NCBI GenBank assembly: GCA_900553265.1
Contig: USDD01000126.1
Coordinates: 1 to 6,066 of the forward strand
Direction of reading: 5' to 3'
Source: an uncultured Eubacteriales bacterium
GTDB lineage: Bacteria > Bacillota > Clostridia > Christensenellales > Aristaeellaceae
Length of the DNA: 6,066 nt
This document shows, in pieces, positions 1 through 6,066 of the stretch (its first letter is position 1; the number at the start of each line of letters is the position of its first letter). The notes beneath the pieces were generated by a model. It was given only the letters and a program-made list of their open reading frames with translations, was not told the DNA's origin and made no database searches. The position numbers and the translations under genes are program-made.

Positions 1-140
1 TCCTCCACAAGCTCATAGATGTGCGTAAAATCCACCGCTGCGTCGATCTTCCGCAACAGATGATCCTTTGGCGTCAACATGTCCACACATAGCATCTCGA
101 TTGCCTGCCGCTGTTCCGTTTCTCGCTTCATCATTTTCAT
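1..140 (-). CDS. IS1182-type (DUF772) transposase, N-terminal fragment, cut by window edge
   Basis: Reading leftward from an ATG at 138-140 gives an open frame of about 46 residues with no stop before the window edge. It begins MKMMKRETEQRQ and continues through a segment containing LTPKDHLLRKID, then VDFTHIYELVE. The pattern (V/L)PxDHLLRxID followed by a hydrophobic-aromatic stretch and (Y/L)xLVE is the hallmark of the N-terminal DUF772 domain of IS1182/IS5-like DDE transposases, which cut and rejoin insertion-sequence DNA. Only this domain is visible; the catalytic DDE residues would lie outside the window, so intactness cannot be judged. An AGGTG at 141-145 (minus strand) is a weak and very close ribosome binding site. 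Methionines 3 and 4 are alternative starts. Base composition is less GC-rich than the opp genes, which fits a mobile origin. It lies downstream of and in the same direction as oppA. Confidence 0.8.
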   Translation of the reverse strand, partial: MKMMKRETEQRQAIEMLCVDMLTPKDHLLRKIDAAVDFTHIYELVE

Positions 141-159
141 CACCTGTTCCCATTATATC

Positions 160-188
160 AAAAAAGGCCGCTTTATGCGACCTTTTTT
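160..188 (-). terminator. Hairpin with A/T-tracts, probable intrinsic terminator between oppA and the transposase
   Basis: An inverted repeat pairs 160-171 with 177-188 around a 5-nt loop (172-176). In the leftward RNA all 12 pairs form, with one G-U wobble; on the plus strand the same position is a C-A mismatch, so the structure is better in the oppA/transposase direction. The leftward transcript reads A-run, GGUCGC, loop, GCGGCC, then a run of U, the classic intrinsic terminator layout. It would stop oppA read-through before the transposase gene. It may belong to the end of the insertion sequence, since such elements often carry terminators that block transcription entering from outside; that part is inference. 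Confidence 0.65.
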
Positions 189-197
189 GACAGGCTG

Positions 198-225
198 AGG
201 AGCCGCCGGATTTCCGGCGGCTCCT
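198..225 (-). terminator. GC-rich 12-bp hairpin just after oppA
   Basis: A perfect 12-bp stem pairs 198-209 with 214-225 around a 4-nt loop (210-213), with AGGAGCCGCCGG as the left arm. It starts 18 nt past the oppA stop codon, the usual place for a terminator. In the oppA direction the stem is not followed by a U-tract: the next bases are CAGCCTGTC and then an A-run. In the plus direction it is followed, after TGGGGAGAG, by a T-rich run at 235-245. It is therefore either a terminator that has lost its U-tract, a stabilising 3' hairpin for oppA mRNA, or one half of a tandem terminator with 160-188. Confidence 0.6.
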
Positions 226-243
226 TGGGGAGAGTTTCTTTTT

Positions 244-1842
244 TTACGCAGCGATGTCGGCGTACTCGAAGAACATGTGGCCGATGGCGTTGCAGACCAC
301 GCCGGTGATGCCGGGCTTGACGAGATAGAACATCTCGAAGGAGTAAACCGGCATGGCGGGCATCTGCTCGGTGAGATACTGCTCGGCGGCGATCAGGCCG
401 GCCTCGCGCTCGGCGGCGTCGGTCTTGCTCATCGCGTCGGCGTAGAGCTGATCGTAGGTCTCGTCGTCCCAGCCGTTTTCATAGGCGTTGGAGCCGGTGA
501 CGAAGATCTTCAGGTTGGCGCTGGGATCCACGAAGTCGCAGGTGTAGCCGTTGCGATCCACGGAGAAGTGGCCCGCGTCCAGCTCGCCCCAGTAGACGGA
601 GGACTCATAGGTGGTGATGGTGTAGTCCACGCCCAGATTGGCCTTCCAGAACTCGCCGAGGATCTGAGCCATCAGCTTCTGCTGGGTGTCGTTCTTGACG
701 ACCAGCTCCACAGCGGGGAAGCCCTCGCCGTTCGGATAGCCGGCCTCGGCCATCAGCGCCTGCGCGGCGGCCACGTCCTCGGTGAACATGTCGCCGGCCA
801 CGTCGCGATAGGACTTGGAGGAATCGGTCAGGGACGGCTGCGCATAGGGCACGAAGCCGTAAACGGGCTTTTCAATCACGCCCAGCGCGTCCAGCATGGC
901 CTGACGATCGATGGCCATGGCGAAGGCGCGGCGCACGCGGCTGTCGGAGAACTCGGGCAGCTGGGTGTTGAAGTCGCAGTACTGAATGCCGATCTTGCCC
1001 TGCTCATGGAACTCGTCGGAGTCCTTATACTGGATCAGGCCGTCGGAGCTGATGGTGTTGGACAGGAAGCCGATGTTAATCTCGCCGTTGTTGTAGGCGG
1101 TCAGCTCGGTGGTGGCATCCTCGATGATGACGAAGTCGACCTCGTCGATCTTCACATCGTCCGCCATGTAATAGTAGGGATTCTTCACCAGCACGAGGCG
1201 GTTGAGGGAGGAGTACTCCTTGAGCATGAACGGGCCGTTGCTGACGTAGGTAGCCACGTCGCTCGTCCAGTTGGGGTTGGCCTCCACGTTCGCCTTGCTG
1301 ACGGGCAGGAAGGACGAGGTGGCGATCAGGCTCAGGAACCACGGGGTGGGCGCGTTCAGCCTGACGACGAAGGTCTTTTCGTCCTCGGCCTTGATGCCCA
1401 CGTCCTCCACAGCGCACTCGCCGTTGTAGTAGGCCTGAGCGTTTTCGATGAGCCACAGGTCGCTGACGCACTTGGAGCCGATCTCGGGATCCAGCACGCG
1501 CAGCCAGGAGTATTCGAAGTCATACGCCGTCAGGTCGGAGCCGTCGGACCACTTCAGGCCGTCGCGCAGCGTGAAGGTGTAGGTCAGGCCGTCCTCGGAG
1601 ACCTCGCAGCTCTCGGCCATGGCGGGCACGTAGGTCGCGCCGTCGGCGTCCAGCTTATACAGGCCCTTGAACAGGTTCTGAAGTACCTTGGAAGAGCGGG
1701 AATAGGAGTTCAGCGTCGGATCCATCTGTTGAGGGTCGCCCTCGATGGCGGCAATAACGGTCTTGCCCTCCGCCATCGCGGGAACCGCGAACAGCGCCGC
1801 GGTCAGCACAAGCGTCAGCAGCATCGACAGAAACTTCTTCAT
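244..1842 (-). CDS. oppA: Oligopeptide ABC transporter substrate-binding protein (SBP_bac_5 family)
   Basis: This 532-residue extracytoplasmic protein captures peptides and hands them to the OppBC channel. The start at 1842 is chosen because an AGGAGGG ribosome binding site lies 8 nt upstream and a signal peptide begins there; the frame stays open 38 codons further, but that part contains the promoter. Residues 1-24 (MKKF, hydrophobic LSMLLTLVLTAALFAVPA, then AMA) form a signal peptide with likely cleavage after A24. There is no cysteine until residue 79, so no lipobox. Family marks include GDPQQMDPTLNSYS near 35-48, LRDGLKWSDGSDLTAYDFEYSWLR at 92-115 (class signature, followed by DP at 118-119), SNGPFMLKEY at 201-210, NPYYY at 221-225, RVRRAFAMAIDR at 302-313 and NGYTCDFVDPSANL near 431-444. 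The length matches OppA-type binding proteins. It is divergent from oppBCDF. Substrate is inferred as short peptides; nickel or sugar-peptide ligands cannot be excluded from sequence alone. Confidence 0.93.
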   Translation of the reverse strand: MKKFLSMLLTLVLTAALFAVPAMAEGKTVIAAIEGDPQQMDPTLNSYSRSSKVLQNLFKGLYKLDADGATYVPAMAESCEVSEDGLTYTFTLRDGLKWSDGSDLTAYDFEYSWLRVLDPEIGSKCVSDLWLIENAQAYYNGECAVEDVGIKAEDEKTFVVRLNAPTPWFLSLIATSSFLPVSKANVEANPNWTSDVATYVSNGPFMLKEYSSLNRLVLVKNPYYYMADDVKIDEVDFVIIEDATTELTAYNNGEINIGFLSNTISSDGLIQYKDSDEFHEQGKIGIQYCDFNTQLPEFSDSRVRRAFAMAIDRQAMLDALGVIEKPVYGFVPYAQPSLTDSSKSYRDVAGDMFTEDVAAAQALMAEAGYPNGEGFPAVELVVKNDTQQKLMAQILGEFWKANLGVDYTITTYESSVYWGELDAGHFSVDRNGYTCDFVDPSANLKIFVTGSNAYENGWDDETYDQLYADAMSKTDAAEREAGLIAAEQYLTEQMPAMPVYSFEMFYLVKPGITGVVCNAIGHMFFEYADIAA

Positions 1843-1850
1843 TCGATTGT

Positions 1851-1857
1851 CCCTCCT
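1851..1857 (-). promoter_or_regulatory. oppA ribosome binding site
   Basis: On the minus strand AGGAGGG lies 8 nt before the ATG at 1840-1842. It decides the start in favour of the signal-peptide methionine over the longer open frame that begins at 1956. Confidence 0.85.
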
Positions 1858-1906
1858 GTTTTTTTTATTGAAAACGCTCCGCGCCGACCGCGCGAAGGTT
1901 TCTTCC

Positions 1907-1935
1907 TTTATACCAGCTTCACGCCCATTTGTCAA
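1907..1935 (-). promoter_or_regulatory. oppA promoter, near-consensus sigma-70/sigma-A type
   Basis: On the minus strand TTGACA (1930-1935) is followed by exactly 17 bp and then TATAAA (1907-1912). The -35 is a perfect match and the -10 differs at one base, so this should be a strong housekeeping promoter. Transcription would start near 1900, giving a leader of about 58 nt. That leader holds a small GC-rich hairpin pairing 1880-1884 with 1890-1894. The promoter lies inside the open frame extending upstream of oppA, which is another reason to reject the longer start. Confidence 0.85.
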
Positions 1936-1946
1936 GCTGTTTTTTG

Positions 1947-1960
1947 AGAATTGCAATTCT
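1947..1960. promoter_or_regulatory. Perfect 14-bp palindrome, candidate operator
   Basis: AGAATTGCAATTCT is a perfect palindrome ending 11 bp upstream of the oppA -35 box; after one mismatched pair the symmetry continues for two more pairs (TT at 1944-1945 with AA at 1962-1963). It lies between the two divergent promoters, about 68 bp upstream of the proposed oppB -35. Its GAAT-N4-ATTC core resembles the GAAT-N4-ATTC part of ArgR/AhrC boxes but differs at the outermost base of each arm, so naming a regulator is speculative. It is not a good match to the CodY box as I know it. Confidence 0.4.
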
Positions 1961-2000
1961 TAATAATTCAATAATACAACTACAAATCAGGCACTTATGT

Positions 2001-2025
2001 TAAAAATGCAGTTTTTTCATTTTTA
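2001..2025. repeat. AT-rich 8-bp inverted repeat in the divergent region
   Basis: TAAAAATG (2001-2008) is the reverse complement of CATTTTTA (2018-2025), with 9 nt between. It sits directly upstream of the proposed oppB -35 box. It could be a regulator site, an upstream A/T-tract that helps polymerase bind, or chance in AT-rich DNA. Nothing else in 1961-2027 is recognisable. Confidence 0.25.
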
Positions 2026-2027
2026 CG

Positions 2028-2057
2028 TTGCAAATTTTAATATTGATCGAGTAGAAT
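2028..2057 (+). promoter_or_regulatory. Probable oppBCDF promoter
   Basis: TTGCAA (2028-2033, four of six consensus bases) is followed by 18 bp and TAGAAT (2052-2057, five of six). The region upstream is strongly AT-rich. Transcription would start near 2064, giving a leader of about 60 nt. This is weaker than the divergent oppA promoter, which fits the usual need for more binding protein than membrane complex. No better plus-strand pair was seen in 1936-2110. Confidence 0.5.
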
Positions 2058-2066
2058 AGCAAAATG

Positions 2067-2090
2067 GGAAGGGATATAGCAGCCCCTTCC
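2067..2090 (+). promoter_or_regulatory. Leader hairpin 1 of oppB
   Basis: GGAAGGG (2067-2073) pairs perfectly with CCCTTCC (2084-2090) around a 10-nt loop, close to the predicted mRNA 5' end. There is no U-tract after it, so it is not a terminator. It may stabilise the mRNA or be one arm of an alternative fold with the purine-rich ribosome binding site downstream. Confidence 0.35.
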
Positions 2091-2102
2091 GGCTTCAAAT
2101 TG

Positions 2103-2117
2103 CTCTCCTGAGGAGGG
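2103..2117 (+). promoter_or_regulatory. Ribosome binding site of oppB inside a small hairpin
   Basis: The ribosome binding site AGGAGG (2111-2116) lies 7 nt before the TTG start at 2124 and is what fixes that start. The bases CTCTCC at 2103-2108 can pair with GGAGGG at 2112-2117 (one U-G wobble) around a 3-nt UGA loop, which would cover most of the site. Confidence 0.55.
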
Positions 2118-2123
2118 ATTCGT

Positions 2124-3050
2124 TTGCTGAAATACATACTCCGGCGCTTATTTGCAGGTCTTCTGACCATCGTGGTGCTCATCACCGTGGCGTTTTTTAT
2201 GATGCATGCCATGCCGGGCAGCCCCTTCAATCCCTCGGAGGAAAAAAACGTTCCGCCCGAGGTTCTGCAGCGGCTGGCCGCCAGCTACGGACTCGACCGC
2301 CCCGTGGGCGAGCAGTACCTGGATTACTGGAAGCAGCTGATCCATGGAAATCTGGGCATTTCCTATAAAAAGACCGACACGTCCGTCAACGCCATCATCG
2401 CCGAGCACTTCCCCGTCTCGGCGCGGGTGGGCGCGGTGGCGGTGCTGGTTTCGCTGGTGGTGGGCCTGCCGCTGGGCATCCTCGCGGCGGTCTATCGCGG
2501 CCGCGCCATCGACATGTTCTCCATGGTGTTCGCCACCATCGGCATTTCAGTGCCCGTGTTCGTCATTTCCGTACTATTAATGTATCTGTTCTCCGGCGTG
2601 CTGGGCTGGCTGCCCACCTACGGACTGACCAGCTGGAAGCACTACATTCTGCCGGTGGCGTGCCTGGCGTTCAATCCCATCGCCTACATCGCGCGCCAGA
2701 CCCGCTCGTCCATGCTGGAGGCGCTGGAGCAGGACTACGTGCGCACGGCGCGGGCCAAGGGCGTCAGCGAGCTGGCCGTGGTGGCCAAGCACGCGCTGAA
2801 GAACGCCGTCACGCCGGTGGTCACCTATCTCGGGCCGCTCATCGCCGGACTGCTCACCGGCTCCTTCGTGGTGGAGCGCCTGTTCTCCGTGCCGGGCGTG
2901 GGCCGCTATTTCGTCCAGTCCATCTCCGACCGCGACTACACCATGATTATGGGCATCGTCATCTTCTTCGGCGTGTTCGTCATCATCTGCAACCTGATCT
3001 CCGACATCCTGCTGGCGATCATCGACCCGCGCGTGAAGCTGAGCAAGTGA
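2124..3050 (+). CDS. oppB: Oligopeptide ABC transporter permease, OppB/DppB type
   Basis: This 308-residue inner-membrane subunit forms half of the peptide channel. The start is TTG, supported by AGGAGG 7 nt upstream and by the family-typical beginning MLKYILRRLFAGLLTIVVL; the first in-frame ATGs fall inside membrane segment 1. Six membrane segments are seen, at about 9-29, 100-123, 135-157, 173-190, 230-250 and 275-297. The long external loop after segment 1 holds AMPGSPF near 29-35, LAASYGLDRPVGEQYLDYW at 51-69 and GNLGISY at 75-81, all typical of OppB/DppB. The EAA coupling loop that docks onto the ATPases lies at about 199-229 (EALEQDYVRTARAKG and following). VPGVGR at 256-261 and the DPR close at 301-303 are also typical. 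Length is normal. First gene of oppBCDF; oppC follows after 14 nt. Dpp-type dipeptide specificity is equally possible. Confidence 0.93.
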   Translation: MLKYILRRLFAGLLTIVVLITVAFFMMHAMPGSPFNPSEEKNVPPEVLQRLAASYGLDRPVGEQYLDYWKQLIHGNLGISYKKTDTSVNAIIAEHFPVSARVGAVAVLVSLVVGLPLGILAAVYRGRAIDMFSMVFATIGISVPVFVISVLLMYLFSGVLGWLPTYGLTSWKHYILPVACLAFNPIAYIARQTRSSMLEALEQDYVRTARAKGVSELAVVAKHALKNAVTPVVTYLGPLIAGLLTGSFVVERLFSVPGVGRYFVQSISDRDYTMIMGIVIFFGVFVIICNLISDILLAIIDPRVKLSK

Positions 3051-3064
3051 GAGGAGGGCGCGTT

Positions 3065-4009
3065 ATGGCATTGAATCTTCCCAATCCCGATACCTATGCC
3101 GAGCTGCCCGACGAGATGTTCGTCCCCGGCGCGGACGACGGACAGGCTGAGGAGCTGGTGCGCCCCAGCACCACCTACTGGCACGATGTGTGGCAGCGCT
3201 TCCGCTGGGATCCGCTGGCCATTCTCGGCCTGGCGGTCATCCTGCTGATGGCGCTGGCGGCCATCATCCTGCCCATGGTCTCGCCCTATTCCTACGACGG
3301 CATGGATCTGACCCACATGAATCAGAGCCCGTCTCTCGCCCATCCCTGCGGCACCGACCAGATGGGGCGCGACCTGTTCATCCGCATCCTCTACGGCGCG
3401 CGCATTTCGCTGACCATCGGCGTGGTGGCGGCGCTGATCAACTTCTTCATCGGCGTGATCTACGGCGGCCTGTCGGGCTATATTGGCGGACGCACGGACA
3501 TGGTGATGATGCGAATCGTGGACATCCTGACCAGCCTTCCGTCGCTTTTGTACACGGTGCTGATCATGCTGCTGTTCGGCTCGGACATGGGCAGCGTGAT
3601 TCTGGCGCTGTGCTTCACCTCGTGGATCGGCACGGCCCGCGTGGTGCGCAGCGAGGTCATGCGCCTGAAGCACAGCGAATACGTGCTGGCGGCGCGGCTG
3701 GCCGGCGCGAACACCCGGCAGCTGCTGGTGAGCCATCTGCTGCCCAACGCCATGGGCCCGATCATCGTCTCCACGGCGTTCCTGATTCCCAACGCCATCT
3801 TCTCCGAATCGTTCCTGTCCTTCCTGGGCATCGGCATCAAGGCGCCCATGGCCAGCTGGGGCACCCTCGCCAACGACGCCATTCCCATGATGCTGTCCCA
3901 GCCCCATCAGATGTTCTTCCCGGTGCTGGGCATCTGCATCACGATGTTTTCCTTCAACTTTATCGGCGACGGCCTGCGCGACGCGCTGGATCCGCGCCTG
4001 AAGAAATGA
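3065..4009 (+). CDS. oppC: Oligopeptide ABC transporter permease, OppC/DppC type
   Basis: This 314-residue membrane subunit pairs with OppB to form the channel. The ATG at 3065 is chosen because AGGAGGG lies 6 nt upstream, just after the oppB stop; the frame is open further upstream but that part lies antisense-like within oppB. An acidic cytoplasmic N-terminus of about 45 residues leads to WQRFRWDPLAILGLAVILL, the OppC_N domain, with membrane segment 1 at about 51-71. The class signature HPCGTDQMGRDLFIRILYGA occupies 93-112. Further segments lie at about 115-137, 155-172, 176-192, 230-245 and 284-301. The EAA coupling loop is at about 198-229 (VMRLKHSEYVLAARLAGA and following). SFLSFLGIGI at 249-258, the region PMASWGTL at 261-268 and the ending FIGDGLRDALDPRLKK are typical. 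Full length. oppD follows after 10 nt, implying coupled expression. Confidence 0.94.
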   Translation: MALNLPNPDTYAELPDEMFVPGADDGQAEELVRPSTTYWHDVWQRFRWDPLAILGLAVILLMALAAIILPMVSPYSYDGMDLTHMNQSPSLAHPCGTDQMGRDLFIRILYGARISLTIGVVAALINFFIGVIYGGLSGYIGGRTDMVMMRIVDILTSLPSLLYTVLIMLLFGSDMGSVILALCFTSWIGTARVVRSEVMRLKHSEYVLAARLAGANTRQLLVSHLLPNAMGPIIVSTAFLIPNAIFSESFLSFLGIGIKAPMASWGTLANDAIPMMLSQPHQMFFPVLGICITMFSFNFIGDGLRDALDPRLKK

Positions 4010-4019
4010 GGCGATTCGC

Positions 4020-5014
<995 letters not shown>

Positions 5015-5018
<4 letters not shown>

Positions 5019-5980
5019 CAAAGCCCCTGATCGAGGTCAGGAACCTCAAGATGTACTTCCCCGTGGGAACGTCGTTTCTGGGCGGCAGGAAGCTGCTCAA
5101 GGCCGTGGACGACGTGTCCTTCGACCTCTTTCCCGGCGAGACCTTCGGCCTGGTGGGGGAGTCCGGCTGCGGCAAGACCACCGTCGGCCGCTCGCTGGTG
5201 CGGCTCTATCGCCCCACCGGCGGCCAGATTCTGCTGGACGGCACGGACATCGCGCCGCTGAGCGAGCGCGACGTGCTCCCCTATCGCCGCCGCATGCAGA
5301 TGATCTTTCAGGATCCCTACGCCTCGCTGAACCCGCGCATGACCGTCTCCAGCATCATCGGCGAGCCCATGCGGCTTCAGGGCGCGTCGCCCGACGCCAT
5401 CGACGCCCGCGTGCGCGAGCTGATCGAGCAGGTGGGCCTCAAAAAGGACCATCTCAACCGCTATCCCCACGAGTTCTCCGGCGGCCAGCGCCAGCGCATC
5501 GGCATCGCCCGCGCCCTGTCCACCCGGCCGGAGTTCATCGTCTGCGACGAGCCCATCTCGGCGCTGGACGTGTCCATTCAGGCGCAGGTCATCAACATGC
5601 TGGAGGATCTGCAGCGCGAGATGGGCATCACCTACCTGTTCGTCTCCCACGACCTGTCCATGGTGCGCCACATCTCCCACCGTGTGGGCGTGATGTATCT
5701 GGGGCATCTGGTGGAGGTGGCGAACGTTCACGACCTGTACGCCGACATGCGCCATCCCTACACCAGGGCGCTGCTGTCCGCCGTGCCCGTGGCCGACCCC
5801 GACCTCGCCGCCAATGCCAACCGCATCATCCTTCAGGGCGACGTGCCCACGCCCATCGACCCGCCCTCGGGCTGCCCGTTCCGCACGCGCTGCCGCTTCA
5901 GCGAAAAGCGCTGCGCCGAAACCCGACCCGAGCTGCGCGAGGTTGCCCCGGGCCATCTCGTCGCCTGCCATCTGGTGTAA
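5015..5980 (+). CDS. oppF: Oligopeptide ABC transporter ATP-binding protein, OppF/DppF type
   Basis: This 321-residue ATPase is the partner of OppD. The ATG at 5015 is chosen because AGGGAGG lies 7 nt upstream and it overlaps the oppD stop by 4 nt; the frame is open 42 codons further upstream but those residues lack family character. The N-terminus PLIEVRNLKMYFPVG followed by a short insert and LLKAVDDVSFDL is typical of OppF/DppF. Motifs are Walker A GESGCGKT at 48-55, Q-loop Q99 (IFQDPYASLNPRM), signature FSGGQRQR at 154-161, Walker B FIVCDEP at 174-180, D-loop ALD at 183-185 and H212 (SHDLS). The oligo_HPY tail runs from HPYTRALL (247-254) through PSGCPFRTRC, with C287, C293, C300 and C318 in the same C-x5-C-x6-C-x17-C spacing as OppD. 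Last gene of the unit, apparently intact. Confidence 0.94.
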
Positions 5981-5986
5981 AGGCAA

Positions 5987-6006
5987 CACCGCACAATTCG
6001 GCGGTG
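5987..6006 (+). terminator. Small hairpin after oppF, weak terminator candidate
   Basis: CACCGC (5987-5992) pairs with GCGGTG (6001-6006) around an 8-nt loop, 6 nt past the oppF stop. No U-tract follows directly; the first T-run is at 6021-6024. It may be a 3'-end stabiliser or part of a repeat rather than a true terminator. Confidence 0.35.
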
Positions 6007-6066
6007 CGTCTGGCTCTGTCTTTTCCGTCCTCTGCGGCATGCAGATTCCTCGATTTACCTCCAGTA
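6007..6066. other. Short non-coding right edge, possible start of a dispersed repeat
   Basis: No gene can be supported here. On the minus strand a short open frame begins with ATG at 6038-6040, and GGAGG at 6058-6062 (minus strand) lies about 17 nt before it, too far to be convincing. The frame then runs antisense through oppF, so it is probably not a gene. The block together with the hairpin before it has the look of an intergenic repeat, but only one copy is in the window. Confidence 0.25.

Noticed and set aside
152..157. TATAAT on the minus strand just upstream of the transposase start
   Set aside because: A perfect -10 hexamer, but there is no fitting -35 at 16-18 bp and transcription would start only about 6 nt before the ATG, inside the weak ribosome binding site.
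187..192. TTGACA on the plus strand, possible outward promoter
   Set aside because: There is no -10 box at the right distance (about 210-215 lies in the hairpin loop and arm), and it would run antisense into oppA.
277..1947. Long plus-strand open frame of 556 codons opposite oppA
   Set aside because: It mirrors oppA and arises from GC-rich codon positions; its translation is low-complexity, rich in G, V, H, Q and L, with no recognisable domain and no good ribosome binding site.
1843..1956. Extended oppA start 38 codons upstream
   Set aside because: That stretch contains the oppA -35/-10 promoter and a charged sequence ahead of what is clearly a signal peptide; the ribosome binding site supports 1842.
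2000..2230. Minus-strand 76-codon frame spanning the divergent region
   Set aside because: It overlaps the oppB promoter and start, its composition is lysine/isoleucine-rich as expected for AT-rich non-coding DNA, and no family is recognised.

Overview
The window carries a complete oligopeptide ABC-importer locus (Opp/Dpp family) between two short accessory-looking edges. The coding DNA is GC-rich with G/C-ending codons. Genes have strong AGGAGG-type ribosome binding sites, one TTG start, and sigma-70/sigma-A-type promoters in AT-rich intergenic DNA. Together these suggest a GC-rich Bacillota (Clostridia-like, perhaps gut-associated) chromosome. This is inferred from sequence style only; there is no rRNA or other taxonomic marker in the window.

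Layout. Positions 1-140 (minus strand) hold the N-terminus of an IS1182-type (DUF772) transposase that runs off the left edge. Two hairpins at 160-188 and 198-225 lie between it and oppA and probably end the oppA transcript. The gene oppA (244-1842, minus) encodes the secreted peptide-binding protein. A 281-bp AT-rich divergent region (1843-2123) holds a near-consensus oppA promoter, a perfect 14-bp palindrome beside its -35 box, a probable oppB promoter, and two leader hairpins, one of which covers the oppB ribosome binding site. From 2124 to 5980 (plus) the genes oppB, oppC, oppD and oppF are tightly packed, with gaps of 14 and 10 nt and then a 4-nt ATGA overlap, so they form one transcription unit. 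The last 86 bases hold a small hairpin and non-coding sequence that may be the edge of a dispersed repeat.

How it works. OppA captures peptides outside the membrane and delivers them to the OppB-OppC channel. The OppD-OppF ATPase pair drives uptake. All four core proteins look intact: both permeases have the EAA coupling loop, and both ATPases have the full set of nucleotide-binding motifs plus the C-terminal four-cysteine motif with identical spacing.

This is a recognisable transporter, not a new system. The points worth a second look are the non-lipoprotein signal peptide of OppA, the divergent oppA/oppBCDF arrangement with its palindrome, the masked ribosome binding site plus TTG start of oppB, and the transposase next to the oppA terminator.
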